The notes below the pieces were generated by a model. That model had not been told where the DNA came from, did not search any database, and saw only the letters and a list, made by a program, of their open reading frames with translations. From Podaxis mareebaensis (lineage: Eukaryota; Basidiomycota; Agaricomycetes; Agaricales; Agaricaceae), in contig JAEUWP010000224.1 of assembly GCA_018524725.1 (NCBI GenBank), positions 1 through 64,000 of the forward strand: a stretch of 64,000 nucleotides of DNA, read 5' to 3'. Shown here piece after piece: positions 32,190 through 44,635 of the stretch; position 1 is the stretch's first letter, and each line of letters starts with the position of its first letter. A program made the translations under genes and the position numbers.

Positions 32190-34181
32190 TCAAAAAGCAA
32201 GCACACCTCTCTTAGTCTCAATACTCAAACACAACCCATCCCTCAACATCTCCCTGAACGCTAAACTCGTCTCCTCATCAATCGGTTCTCTAAAGTCAGA
32301 CTCAGGCGCATATATCTCAAAAGCAGAAATCACGGCGGTCGGGAACCAATCCTCTTCCTCCCCAATCACAACCTCACGCTCGCTCCTAGCCCATTGAGCA
32401 TCCCCAATTCCTTCCGATCCCTCCTCCACCCAATCGGGACCCCCTGGGGACACAAACCTAGTCACGTTCCTCTTCCGACTCTTTCTTCTCCACCTCGCAA
32501 GCAACGTCTCCTTCAGCGTCTTCGGGCTGAACGACAACGTCCCTCTATACGACATCACCACAAGACTAGGCAATAGGATCTCCTGCGGCTCAACCCACTC
32601 CCCCTCAGGCACTTCTACCACCTGCTCTACGACATCTCGCACCTCATCCGTCGGTACATCAACCCATCCCGGTCCTAGAATCACACTATCCAACACAGGC
32701 GAATCCAAATCATACGAATATGTTTTCACTGTGCGTATTCTCCGCTCTGGATTCATTCTTTCCAGAAACACATTCGAGAGGCCCTCGACGTCGACTTGCC
32801 AGCTCTCCAAAGCTAGTTCTTCTAGTCCTCGTAATTCCTCTCCCATCAGACAGTTTATAATCTGTTCTTCGGAGCGCCCGACACTGGGGATGCATACACC
32901 CAGTTTTCTCAAGTGACATCCGCTCCGTTGGACAAGTTGGGTCAACTGTGTTGTGACGAGGGACAGTGTTCCCGTCGTGCTCTTGAAGTCTATGCAGTAG
33001 AGATTGGGTACTGTGAGGGAGTCGAGGAAGTGGGACAGGTTTGCTGGGTCGGAGAATACACTGAATTTCTGCAGCTCCTGCAAGTGTAGATGGGGTGTGG
33101 GGAGGAATGTGAGAGGGCCAGAATATATTCCGTAAAAATCGAATGAGCGGATTTGTGGCGTTAATTGGAGAACACGTAGACAGTCATCGATGGGTATGGT
33201 GCGGACCTCGAGGTGAGTGAGATTGGCCCAGGGGAGTGAAATATCGGACGGGTTGAGTCCTTCGGGTAGGACGACTGTGCGTAACGAAGGGGCTACGGAA
33301 AGCATATACCATGGATTCCTCCTCCTCCTCGGGTTTTCATCATCAAAAGTGATCCCCGTCAATGGAATGTTCGGTCCGCCGGCAATACCAATGCCCGCGG
33401 CCCCAAGGGCGGGAGCATTGACAGTAAAATGTATTGGTGGCGCGACAAAGGCACCAGCCTGAATACCTCCAAGGTTATTTATACCCCCATGGAAGCCGTT
33501 TAAAAAAGGCTCATACGGTAAGCGACCCGATCGGTTCAAAATTAACGTGTGCAGCCTCGACAATTTCTCATGCACACTCGCAAAGAGATCGAAGCATAAG
33601 TTTGGGAGCGTCGAGTAGAACGTGTGCCACTGCTCGGAGCGTTTATACAATCGGGTGAGGACCTCTTTGGGTGGATAATCTCTCCAGTATTGTAATTCCG
33701 TGTTGTCATGGCAGAGGGTGAGAACGATATAGAGTTCCTGGTGATCTCCCGCCCTCGCGAGCCACTCGTCAAGTAGTCCGATTTGCTTTTCGTAGCGAGA
33801 CTTCGCAATAGCTAGGGGAATGGTCGACCAGAGTCCGGGTAGTTTCCATGCCAAAGTCCGCCATGCCGCACAGACTTGGCCAAGGACGAGCGGGACAGGA
33901 AGTGCCGTAGGGTACACCTCCGATTCGTTATTCTCCTTGATAGACATCTGGGTTGTAACAAGCATGATGTCGCTGAGAACCTCCATAGGTAAACGCCATG
34001 TTGGAGAGAGTGAGTTGCGATGGTTTTTGAGGGCTGCGATACGCTGGGCAAGGCTTTGTAAAAGTGCCTCGTGGGAGGTGATCTCGGAGTCTATGACTTC
34101 TCTGTCCTGTATGTTCAAAAAGGAGTCCTCTGGGAGAGATAGAGCTTGAGCAATAGTCTGTTTGAGGGTCTGCGGGTGCAT
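32190..34181 (-). CDS. F-box-like domain protein, 663 aa
   Basis: A single intronless frame of 663 residues. The N-terminus has a short coiled coil (about residues 25-55, EALLQSLAQRIAALKNHR) followed by an F-box-like motif (WRLPMEVLSDIMLVT, then VCAAWRTLAWKLPGLWSTI, about 60-120). The rest resembles the leucine-rich-repeat-like body of the large mushroom F-box family (NLTHLEVRTIPIDDCL). In that family the F-box is thought to bind Skp1 in ubiquitin ligases; the substrate is unknown. It is the first host gene beyond the transposon block and shows no damage. These proteins are highly expanded in Agaricomycetes and often lie in variable regions. Confidence 0.85.
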   Translation of the reverse strand: MHPQTLKQTIAQALSLPEDSFLNIQDREVIDSEITSHEALLQSLAQRIAALKNHRNSLSPTWRLPMEVLSDIMLVTTQMSIKENNESEVYPTALPVPLVLGQVCAAWRTLAWKLPGLWSTIPLAIAKSRYEKQIGLLDEWLARAGDHQELYIVLTLCHDNTELQYWRDYPPKEVLTRLYKRSEQWHTFYSTLPNLCFDLFASVHEKLSRLHTLILNRSGRLPYEPFLNGFHGGINNLGGIQAGAFVAPPIHFTVNAPALGAAGIGIAGGPNIPLTGITFDDENPRRRRNPWYMLSVAPSLRTVVLPEGLNPSDISLPWANLTHLEVRTIPIDDCLRVLQLTPQIRSFDFYGIYSGPLTFLPTPHLHLQELQKFSVFSDPANLSHFLDSLTVPNLYCIDFKSTTGTLSLVTTQLTQLVQRSGCHLRKLGVCIPSVGRSEEQIINCLMGEELRGLEELALESWQVDVEGLSNVFLERMNPERRIRTVKTYSYDLDSPVLDSVILGPGWVDVPTDEVRDVVEQVVEVPEGEWVEPQEILLPSLVVMSYRGTLSFSPKTLKETLLARWRRKSRKRNVTRFVSPGGPDWVEEGSEGIGDAQWARSEREVVIGEEEDWFPTAVISAFEIYAPESDFREPIDEETSLAFREMLRDGLCLSIETKRGVLAF

Positions 34182-34315
34182 GAGCTCATGGAGGGAGACT
34201 GAGATGTGGGCGTCTCAGGGCAAAGATCCGAACTGGCTGTGCAATGGCGCAATGGCAAACTTGTTTGATTGACCACGTTACAGTGATCACCTGACACACT
34301 CAACACTTTCTGACT

Positions 34316-35899
34316 CTAGATAAAGCCCCGAGCTGCTCCCCGTCCCCCACCGTGTCCCCGTTCCTTCTCAATCACAAACATTGCATCTCGCATCGTCACC
34401 GTCGCACGCGTATCCTCCTCCGCCGCGGACTGAACCGGCGTCGCAGATGATGACTTTTTTGTCGGTACGTAAGGTCTTGCCCATGAACTCGTAGCAGGTG
34501 CCGTGGTGGCAGCACTGCCTGTCGTTGCTGTTGCTGTAGTACTCGTTGTAGCACTAGTAGCAGCACCACTAGTTGCTGTCGTAATTGCCGGTGCAGCGCT
34601 TGGCGTACTTGTTGCCGCGGGGGCGGGTTTAGGTTTCGGCGCCGGTGAACTGGCGTTGGCAGCTGTCATCCAAGCATATTTTCCACCCAAGCCAGCTGCC
34701 TGAGTAGCGACAGCATTCGACATCTTCTTCCTCACATCCTCTGACATATTCCTTGCCGTTACACCTGGTCCATCCTTCTTCCTCTTCTTTTTTGCGCCAC
34801 CCTCCTCCTCCGTTCCACCAGCCCCACCCGTATCAGCACTAGCTCCACTCGCAGCAGCGGCTCCGTTGGCCTGCGCAGCCAAAGCAGCCGCATGCGCAGC
34901 AGTCATCTCCGCTCTTTCTTTCCTCTCCCTCCTCACTTTCATTTCCTCGTCTCTCTCAATTTTCTCCAACACCGCAAGCTGCTTCGCAACATCTGACCTT
35001 ACAACAATTCTCCACATTGGCGTTCCGTCGCTGTAAAGTGACGCAGGCCGGTCGAATTGTGTATCGGTACGGTGGTGTGACGCTGCGATCATATTTGTAA
35101 TGAGATCTTGTAGACGTGCGCGAAGGGCGAGTGCGAGGTAGTTGATAGTGTCTTCCGGGATTCGTGTCACTTTATGGGAGGTGCCTATTGTTCGCATCTT
35201 TGTGCCCAGGTGGATGGTGTCGAAGGCGGGCTTGGGAGGCTGTTTGCGGGTGCGATCTTCGTACGGCCTGTAGGGCTGGTGTTGATCATGCGAGCGTTGT
35301 AGGGATTCTTCTTCAGCCTAATGAAAGAATAGACTGTCTAGATGAGAAATAGTGAAGTAGCGAAATGAGACGCACCCTCAGGTCAACGCCCGCGCTTCCC
35401 AGAGCATCATTCAGTGTCGCGATATCCGCAGTGTCCACATTTGAGGCATTAGTTGTTGGCGCAGTGGTTGTTGTCGCTGTCGTAGCCACTGGCGTTGTTG
35501 CTGTTGTAGGACGTGACAGCTGTGCCTGCATAGTCTGGGTGGTCAAGGGGGTGGCATACTGATAGTGACCGTACGCTGCCTGGGGATAATGGGAAGAGTA
35601 CGGTTGGTAATGCTGGTATGAAATTGCTCTGAGGCAATATTAGAAGGACTTAGTATTCATCGTAAGAGATAATTACGTTGCATGCGTCGCAGCTACAGTT
35701 GCGTCAGTCGTCATCGCCGTGCAGGAGCAGAAAGGAGAGGCTTACCTGTAGCAGGCCAGGGTGAAGTCGCATACGTCGGTGCGGGTGTCGTTGATGTCGC
35801 AGCAGGTGTCACCGGGGTCGTCTGGGTCGTAGCCGTCGTTGACCCTGCTGGTTGTGCAGCCGGGGTGGCAGGTTTTGTTTCCTCAGTCTTCATTGACAT
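34316..35899 (-). CDS. TAF4: TFIID subunit TAF4
   Basis: Exons 35899-35746, 35692-35677 (a 16-nt microexon), 35628-35376 and 35317-34316 total 1425 nt, giving 474 aa. The TAF4 C-terminal region is clear: TLNDALGSAGVDLRAEEES, the histone-fold helix NYLALALRARLQDLITNMI with ASHHRTD, a charged linker (KKKRKKDGPG), VRKKMSNAVATQAAG and the final VTMRDAMFVIEKER. The N-terminus is Thr/Ala/Pro-rich low complexity, as usual for activator-contact regions. TAF4 pairs with TAF12 inside TFIID in the nucleus. It diverges from NUP42 with only 60 bp between start codons. ATG at 35899 is chosen; a second in-frame ATG follows two codons later. Confidence 0.9.
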
Positions 35900-35959
35900 T
35901 CGAGTAGAGAGCAAGAGAGCAGTGACCACGTGACGCTCTCCTCCTCTCATCTCTACCCC
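35900..35959. promoter_or_regulatory. Bidirectional promoter TAF4/NUP42 with CACGTG
   Basis: 60 bp between the two ATGs. Contains a palindromic E-box CACGTG at 35927-35932 within GACCACGTGACG, a site type bound by Cbf1/USF-like bHLH factors. No TATA box. Confidence 0.55.
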
Positions 35960-37939
35960 ATGGTCAGTTGTTTCCAATTCCTGTCTCGAGCTCGTTCTGA
36001 CAGTTTCCTCCTAGGTTGTATGTCAGTACTTTCTGCGTGGCCAATGTCGCTTCGGCGACAATTGCAGGAATGAACATCCCGCAAATCAACGGGGTAGCTT
36101 TGGCAGTGAGTCAAACGACCCAACATTAACATCGCGTTCAAGCACCCCTTGACACTCGGTCCTTTCCAGATCAAAGCTGGACCAACACAAGTGCATCGGC
36201 CCACAAGCCGATATTATTATTTACGTGCGTTTGTTCTATTACTCTCAACTCAAGCTGATTTTCTGACTTCGACATGGGTTCCATAGCCAGGACACTATGA
36301 AGTCGGACTTGACGTCGGATAAACCGCTCTGGCCGTTGTCGACATACGGGCCTGCGAAACACGAACCGAACCTACTTCCTGGGCTCGATGAGTCTATGGA
36401 AGAGCTCCGCGTGCGTGCAGTTCGTGCGTTAGGGGCAGGAAATGTGCAGGAATATGTGAGTTAATGTTCTGCCATTGCAGCCACGCGCCTCAACACATAT
36501 ATGCTTTTAGATCACTTATGAAACCAACAAGATCCAAGCCGCGGACCAAGCCTACACCGTATGCAATACAACCTTCATCCACATGACTCACTCACCTTAC
36601 CTTCCCACCCCAGAATGCACGAAACAACCTCACGCAAGCCTTCCAAACTGCCGCGAATCAAAGTCCACTCACCACAAAATCCATCCCGACATCTATCTCC
36701 ACCTCCGCATTTGCCTCCACCTCTTCCACGACCCCCTCCGCCTTTGGCAAGCCCGCTTTTGGCCAAACCACATTCGGCCAAAGCGCATTCGGCGCACCCA
36801 CCAACATCACACAACCATCAGCATTTGGCCAACTATCCCAAGCCCCCCAATCCGCCTTTTCTTCTCTCCAGACTCAACACAAAGCCACAACAGGCGGAGC
36901 AACGTTTGGCCAGGGTTCATTTGGCCAACCACAACAACAACCGCAGTCTGTGTTTGGTCAACCATCGTCGTTGATTAAACCTGCGTCTGGCGCGTTTAGT
37001 GCGTTCTCGAATGCAAGTTCGAGTCCGTTCGCGGCTGCCGCTGCCGCTGCGAACCAGAGTTCTGGTGGCGCAGGTACTGGTGGCGGTGGTGGCTTCTCTG
37101 CATTTGCTGGACAGCCGAGCGCTTTTGGTCTTGGTGCCGGGAATACGGGTGGTACTGGCGGTGGTTCGGTATTTGGTGGTCAACAGAGTGGTGGTACGAA
37201 TGCCGCTGGTGGATTTGGTGCACCTGCACCCGTGTTCGGCCAAACCCAAGGACAGCAACCCTCAGCATTTGGAACGGCACAGGGTCAAACGACACCTGCC
37301 TTTGGTCAACAATCACAACCGCCGCAACAAGGAGGCGGAGGCGCGTTTAGCGCTTTCGGGAACGCGCAAAATCAACCTCAATCCGCGTTCGGGAGTCTAC
37401 GAAGTCAACCACAATCTGCATTTGGGAGCGCGCAGAGTCAACCACAATCAGCCTTCGGCGCAGCTTCAAGTCAGCCACAATCCGCCTTTGGAGGCGGTGG
37501 GACACTTGGCGGCGGTGGGACGAACCCCCTCAATCCGCTCAATGCCGGACCTACGTCTTCAGCCTTCACACCGCTGTCAGCTGCCCAAAATCCACTCAAT
37601 GCTGGCGCAAATCAAAACCAAAGTCCATTCGTAAATACGAGCCCCTTCAATCCACTCAACCCACCGCCGTCACAAAACGCTTTCCCTACCCCCTTCACCA
37701 ACACCACGAACACTGTCGCAAGTACAAGCACAAACCCATTAACGAACCCAAGTACTAAGCCAGACTTTGCCGCTGCCTTCGCGGCAATCAAAGGGAGATA
37801 TAAAGCGACGCCGTATGATTCGATGCTGCCTCAGGGGTATTCGGGGCTGCTTCCGGAAGGTGTTGTGGAGGCTTTCAAGAGCCAGAAGTTTGAATTCGGG
37901 AATGTTCCGGAGTGGGTGCCGCCTGTTGAGTTTCGGTAG
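35960..37939 (+). CDS. NUP42: Nucleoporin NUP42 (CCCH zinc finger, FG repeats)
   Basis: Exons 35960-35962 (just ATG), 36015-36105, 36170-36224, 36287-36455, 36511-36558 and 36614-37939 total 1692 nt, 563 aa. The protein starts [18 protein letters not shown], a C-x7-C-x5-C-x3-H zinc finger as at the start of other NUP42 proteins. Next comes the family block [19 protein letters not shown] with [17 protein letters not shown], then a long FG-repeat region (SAFG, VFGQ) and a C-terminal segment ending [14 protein letters not shown] that fits the Gle1-binding tail. It acts on the cytoplasmic face of the pore in mRNA export, helping Gle1 activate Dbp5. Shares its promoter with TAF4. Confidence 0.92.
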
Positions 37940-40900
37940 TGGAGATATGGAAGTTGGGGCGGAAGGGTAATTCTGAGAGGGAATGGATGAGAGCTTCGGA
38001 GTGGAGGAAGTAGTATTCGTTCTGCAGGGCATGGAGAGATGCTTGTATTTGTATGTGATATTGGAGGACCGATTTCGGGAGCTTTTGTTGAGTGCTTTGA
38101 GGAATTGATACTTCTGTTGAGTTCAAATGCCGCGTCAGATTGTAGATTTGGCCCCAGACCTTAAACGTGGCCAAATTGCTCAAGAATGCTTATTTTTTTC
38201 GGAGCTGTAACTGGTCCAGGTCGACGACCCCATTTCTTCGATGACCCCACCCAAAATCGCATAGAACGGTCGCGATAGCGTTGCTCAGCAATGCGCAAAT
38301 GGAGCATAACTTACTTTTCCTTGATACCGATGCCACAACCTCAATACGTACCTCTTTTATGTTCTCATCGGGAGTGTTCGATAGGTGTAATCATCGTCGC
38401 CTTTCCCAGCATCAAATATTGTCCAGCGCATGCTTCTCGGTTCCAACCCCTTCATCGGAGACCGAGGAACAACCATGCTGAACCACTAGACAAAATTTTC
38501 ACCTGGCGCATGGATTGACCTTTATCACGTAGCCCGTCTCCCACATGATCCTGCGCAAGGCCACGCTTTGAAACGGTTTTCTGTCATGAAGTTGATGTCT
38601 TATGGCTTCTCTGTCACTTCGGTTCGGCGATGGAGAACCGATCCACCACCTACATGCCTTCCTGCCGGTCTAGAAACAGCGGCAGAAGCGAAGACCTGGG
38701 TATTAGGAATGGCGGTTCCTTACGTATATGCAAACTTACAAAACCTTCGGAGACACCCAACTTTTGTTGCTCGAAATCTATTTTTTTGCAGTTTTACTTT
38801 GAATCCACACGTAGTCCCCAACCAGTCCCGATGGGTGGCTTTGAAGGTCGAGGGTAATTCATGTCTCATCAAGAAAACTGTAACAGATCTCGACTCCGCT
38901 CTCTCATGTTTCGTTAGTGGCGTGGGCACAAGCAGACTGTTGCATAAGATCCGAACGTGAACCCCCTCGTGGGAAACATGTGCCTTATTGACAGCCGGCA
39001 TCAAGTAGCGTTCAAACGTTCGACGTTCATCGGAGAGGCGACCCGTTTTGAATGTTGAAACGTTGACCTTTGATGTCAAGGTCCTATTCTAAGGTCAAGC
39101 ATTCTTACTTGAACATATACTCTGCACATATTCTTCGTCTCCTCCAGAAGCAACAGTTATCCACTTAGTCAATGTGATGATCACACCATCTGGACAACAG
39201 GCGGCCGTTAACATAGCTACACACAACACCCTACGCTGCACAATAAATTTCGTTGGCGAGTAGCGCTTTTCTAGGCAAATGTTTCAACTCCTTAACGACT
39301 TCATTCGGTACGTAGGAATACATTCCGCTTTCTTGGTCTTATCTTGGCCTCCCTCATAGCTCGACTGCGGTGTAATATATAGTTCTTGCATGCCAGAGCC
39401 GTAGCCCAATTTCTCCCCAATTTCTCCGCCAGGCCTTAGGACAAAGCGCTATTCCGTCAGAAACTAAACCGGCCGTCATCTTCCGTAAAGCCATTCAAAA
39501 CCCAAACATCGGCACAGCGGGCCCCGATGCACGGTTATCCTGCGGGCAGATAGATTTTGGGTGTCATCTCTCCGCTCAGTGATGATAAGTATAACCATAA
39601 ATCTTAATATCTTCTGGTGGAAAAGACTCCCTGGGCTTCATCAATACTTTGAAGGCTGAAATAGTGTCTCATTAATCGTTATCACGGGAGGCGCACTGAG
39701 AATGACCATCAAGATGATCTGGGGCACTCAGCGGGGTTGTTCGAGCTAGTTGTCACTATAGTGCCTAAGATCCATTAATGGCTTCCCAATCCCCACCATT
39801 TTTTACATCATTTTATTGCCCACCCCCACCATTATTCATCATCATCGACGGTGAGGGCCCAGTTGTTGCACACGGTGTTCCTAGTTGGACCGTGGCACCA
39901 AATGGTGTAGCCTAGGACTTTGGTCCTACATATATGCTGTATCCGTACATTGCGGAACACTCGGGTGGCGAAACAATCCTGCCTGGAATCAAGGGTTCCC
40001 GCCTGCCCCATTGTACGAGTCTTAGTAATTAAGCCTATGATACGGTCGCAACCCAGGCATCATCTCACCGGACAGTACCCACACACATTACATCAAAACA
40101 CCATGGACGGGATTGTCTCGTTCGAATTCATCGGTTCGCCCGATCTCTGGCGAGAGCTCACGACTTCTGTAGATTATGTCACTCATATTCCTGAAGGAAC
40201 GTCTTTCCAAGTATGGGACACAGACATTGTGAAGGATGAGAAATCAAATCTAGGTCCTAATTTCGGGTGCTTCGTCGACGAGCTGAGCATCGGCAGAATC
40301 TCTGCATGGTGTGATACAATTAGCAATTGGAGGTTGTGACAAAAGGATGAGCTTTCGGATGGCCCTCGCAATGTGCCAACTGGTGTCAAAGGTTCAGTCT
40401 GAGGGTCAGGCGCCTTACCTTGATTACATACGTCATGCTCCGTCTGCAAGCGTACCACTGCAGAACAAAGTCGATTATCCTTACTCATAATCCAGACCCT
40501 CAGGCTGGCATGTAATGTGACGAGCATTGGCCTGGCATTGACAACGTGGAAAACATACTAAGGGTGACCAATTCCAGTGCCAAGATGGATTTTGTTACTG
40601 AGACTTCAATTTCCGTTTCTGAAAGAATTTCCAATGCCACATTCTTATTGGAGCTCGGGGCCGTGATTTTCTTGGGTGGCCTTCATTGCAGCAGAGATCC
40701 CACACAACAGCAAAGCTTCACGCATCTGGCAGAGAGAAGAAAGCCTTGAGGTTTGGGGGGAAGGAGAAGAGTGTCTCGTGGTTTTCCAGGGACCAACGTT
40801 GAAACTGCGCCACATGGGATCATAGGTGCCTACTCACAACAGGACCTGGTAGGGACTTGCCGCCTACTTATGCCTGCCACTGAATGACTTTTCTTTGGTG

Positions 40901-43853
40901 CTTAAAATTCGCTATAATGCTTCATTTATTTTTAAATCACCATCAAAGCGTTTGTCGATTTTAGCAGTGAGGTTTGGATGCACGCACAAAATTCCTGGGT
41001 CGAAGCCTTAACTAGGTCTCGAGGTGCGACAAAGACGGATCCTGGCATTCAGCTTGTAACCTTCCAGCGAGATCAGAAGACTCCTGCGCTGGTGACGGGG
41101 CTTATGTTTAGCTGCCGCAGAAGCCAGGAGGTATGTCTGCTCCAAACCTTATCCAAGCACAGCCTGTGACATAGTTCGGAAATGGACTCGGGCACCTTGG
41201 TCAGGCGACTCCAGCACGATATGGTCACCAGGACTGGGACTTGAATTGTTCAAGGTTCCTTGAATTCAACATCAAAACACCTGAGATGCACTCCATCAGA
41301 AGCTCTGGGTTTTGGTGAGAACACCCCACCTAAACAAGTACCGGTCCAGTGTTGAAGGGCAAGAAAACGAGAGCAAACATCGGGTCTCAGGCCTCAGGTC
41401 TGAATTGCGGGACCGCCTGGCAAAGAAAGACGAGAGGAGAGCCTGCAACGGGTATCCAAATCGCTTGAAGAGCCGTTGGTTCAGATCCTCGCTCGAAACA
41501 TTTGATCCTTCAATATAGAACATCAGCGGTCATTATGAAACCCCATCCCGAACCGTGCGTCGAACATTTAAAGTGTGGGATAAAATCACAAAGCACACGC
41601 ATCCTTTTCCCGACCTCTGAAACTGGAAATCAGACGAGAGGTTCCACGGTAGTTCAGTTAGCGCACCCACCGGCTCTGTTCCTCGGATCTCTAACAATGT
41701 ACGAGGTACATACCTATTATAACATCGATCCATACAACACTCACACGAGCGTCGAGCATCCATTTTACTGGGTGAATAAGTTACATCTATTTTGGAACTT
41801 TCGTTCACCTTCTTTATTTTTTTGTTAGTGTTGCCGAAACCAAGCAGATAGGAAATAGTATTTAGGCGGAGCGGGTGTACCTGAATGCTAGAAGGGTTGG
41901 TACATTGCACACAACTTGTGCTCAGTGATAATCGACGACCGCTAAGGATGTAGGCGTCTATGTATATCCAAGCATTGTCGGCGAAATTCACGAGGGTATC
42001 CGGGGTAAGGATAGAATTTGATGCTAGCGATACGACCTCAGTCTGTACCGCAATACAGAAGGCAGGGAAGTACGAGATCGTCTGTAAAGGGTTAACAGAA
42101 CTGCTGTAATCATAAACAGAGGTCGCTTCTTATGAAACGCCCCCCGACGATATGGCCGGTCGGTGTTCAGTTACACGTATGAACGTAAGCATGTTGAGAT
42201 ATCGCAGATGCGGCGCATGAATAACCATGCCCACAGGTCGTAACAGCGATGAGACAGCGCCATCGACCAGTAAGCAGACAACTATGGCGTCCCATTGATT
42301 TGTTTACGGCGGATAAGCATCATTGTCCACGGTGAGCTGGGGATGCAGCCGCCAAGCAGGTGGATGATCGATCTTGCCGCGACTTGCACCAGTACCGAGC
42401 GCTGTGGTCCCTCAATGGACGCGTTTGCGTCGGCCAAGTACCCTGGACCACAGAAGTCCCACATGAGGTCCGTTTCGTCAGAACGGATAGCATTTAAATG
42501 GGGGAAAGGCTTTCGCGATCCAGTAACTTGGATCGGAAGCAGGAGTGAAATAGGCTTCAAGAAGGAAATAAGCAAGGGTAGCCAAGCTTCCAAGAGGTCG
42601 AAATAATCTGGGTTTCTCGAATCGGACTAAACCATGAAGGTTTCTGAGCTCCAACCAACGTGTCGCAGTAGGGATATATTGAGGTGGTTTCAGCCCAGCA
42701 AGGATGTTAACTCCGGCAGTCCTGTTCCAGGCCAATGGAGAAAGAGAACGCTGAACAATGTGGTGGCTTCCATCAAGTAGAACCACACACGACACATTCT
42801 CGTTGCGGGGTGTTAGACACCCTATCTTGAGCCTTATTTCCGACTCACATCCAGGGAGAGAAGGGAATTGGGTAGCATTCCCATCCACACACAAAGGCAC
42901 CCTGGAGGTCCGGTAACCTAACAAGTTGCCAGCCAGTGGACCAGGACAGGCGAATGTCCTCGGGAAAGAGTCCAGAGGGAACGCCACGAAGTCACAAACC
43001 TACATCAATCTCTGGGAAGCCTGTCATCCATGCTGCAAATGCAACATCCACTTTTGTCTCGGAAGAGATAAGCGCTGCGGCGTTTATGGCATCACCTACA
43101 GGCTTTTCTATACTAGAGTCAGGGGGGAAAGCTTCACCGCGTGCACATGACAAGACCCGGCGCAGAAAGGAAGGTCCATAGTATGACAGTTTCAGAGCTG
43201 AGCTCCCCAGACTGAAAAAATGACCCCAAGCCCAGGTTTGACGATGATACATGCTGATGGTATGACGCAGACTCGCATGATGAGATGACGGCGGTTCGAC
43301 AATCCACGTTCATGAACTGTGGAAGGCCTGAGTTCCAAAGGTGTGGACCCAGCGAGCTGCCGTTAGGTATGATACATAGGTAAGCGTTTTCGTGGTTCTC
43401 CCATTGAGTTGGTTATTGTTTCGTGAGAGAGCATGTTAAGATTCCGATTTCGAGTTCATAGAAGAATCAGGAGTTCTATGATGTTCATTGATCATCGGCG
43501 GCCTAGAGACGATGACCAACACGAGAGTTTAAAAGATGCGTGTCACCAATAGAAGACGTCTATCCGTGTCTCTAACTGAGGCGACCTTTCAGTGCGAACG
43601 TGATACCCATCGATGATCCAGGGTGCCATCACTAAAGTCTCTGAGAGAAAAGTAACGGACGTGTGATATGCCCTGTTTCATGTAAGGAGATGAAAACGTT
43701 CCAGTACATATTCAATGGGCGGAGGAGGTTATTCGGGAGTTAGAGTTTGTTGCGGGCAATGATGCTGTCGGAGGATCGGATTGTCCGTGGGAAATTGATG
43801 GCGGGCTACGAAAATGTTCATGAATCCGTTGGTCACCGCCAGTGACCCCACAA
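37940..43853. other. Gene-poor 5.9-kb region
   Basis: No gene recognised with confidence. Short open frames are scattered on both strands (for example 40103-40339 + and 38568-38960 +), without domain signals. The best coding candidate is the minus-strand set at 42282-43252, listed separately. CpG content is normal, unlike the transposon block. Confidence 0.5.
42282..43252 (-). CDS. Possible spliced or decayed hypothetical gene
   Basis: Three overlapping or adjacent minus-strand frames (43252-42992, 42987-42478, 42593-42282) read like ordinary protein, for example SALKLSYYGPSFLRRVLSCA, then VSCVVLLDGSHHIVQRSLSP and GPQRSVLVQVAARSIIHLLG. A possible intron starts GTAGGT after TGFPEID and could end at CCTCCAG near 42900. 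The later frame change has no good intron, so it may be a pseudogene. I do not recognise the protein. The region could also be chance open frames. Confidence 0.3.
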
Positions 43854-44556
43854 ATGTCCCAAGCCGTTGGTAATGTGAGTGTATAAACGATGTTCTGGTG
43901 CGAAATAATACTGAAGTATCGCGCAGACCGCTCTCGCATATGCCCGAGTTTGGCATCACGTCGATGCATCCGAACGTGTCCTTGGCAAACTCGCGGAGCG
44001 TATTGCGCTCGTGCTAATGGGCAAGCATAAACCAATCTATGATCCAAGTGGTGAGTCGCGTTGAAATCTTTTGCGTGGAATCCTTCTTAATACCTACACA
44101 ACAGTGGACTGCGGAGACTATATCATTGTCACCAACTCCAAGAAGGTCAAAGTCAGCGGACGGAAGGACGAACAGCTACTATTCCGGAAGCATACCATGT
44201 ACCCCGGTGGTCTAAAGGAGACACCGTACAGAAATATGATGGAGAGGAATCCTGACCATGCGCGTCTCCAGTTTTTGTTCCTCACGTTCTCTGCTTACCT
44301 ACCAACATAGATCATTCGCCAGGCCGTTTCTGGCATGTTGCCGAAGAACAAGCTACGAGACCGCCGTCTGGAACGACTCAAGATTTTCCCTGGGCCACAC
44401 ATGGGCAAGGTTGGAGCCAACGTTCTTAAGAGTTGGGATGATGGAACCTTGCCACCTGACTATGACCCTCACAAAATCTCAACCTCCGAGACGCTGAAGG
44501 AAAACTGGAGAGAGAAGTACCGTGCAGCAGCAGCTGGTTCGTCGTCAAGCACTTAA
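43854..44556 (+). CDS. MRPL23: Mitochondrial large-subunit ribosomal protein uL13m
   Basis: Exons 43854-43874, 43927-44050, 44105-44259 and 44311-44556 total 546 nt, 181 aa. It begins [20 protein letters not shown] and has the family motifs [30 protein letters not shown] and [20 protein letters not shown], matching yeast MRPL23 in length and start. It sits in the mitochondrial large ribosomal subunit. The third intron fits the frame only if it starts with GC (CAT|GCGCGT) and ends CATAG; no GT donor nearby gives the right phase. The stop is 79 bp from the stop of the convergent gene downstream. Confidence 0.92.
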
Positions 44557-44635
44557 TTATCTATCTGCTCTTTTGTTACCGTTCGTCCTAATATAATCCA
44601 TCTACACAAAGCTGCAAATCTTCATCAAGGTTCCC

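Noticed and set aside
32394..34149. Plus-strand frames opposite the F-box gene
   Set aside because: Shadows of a convincing 663-codon gene.
38568..39079. Opposite-strand frames as a gene pair
   Set aside because: Neither frame shows a domain or intron signals and they overlap completely; likely chance.
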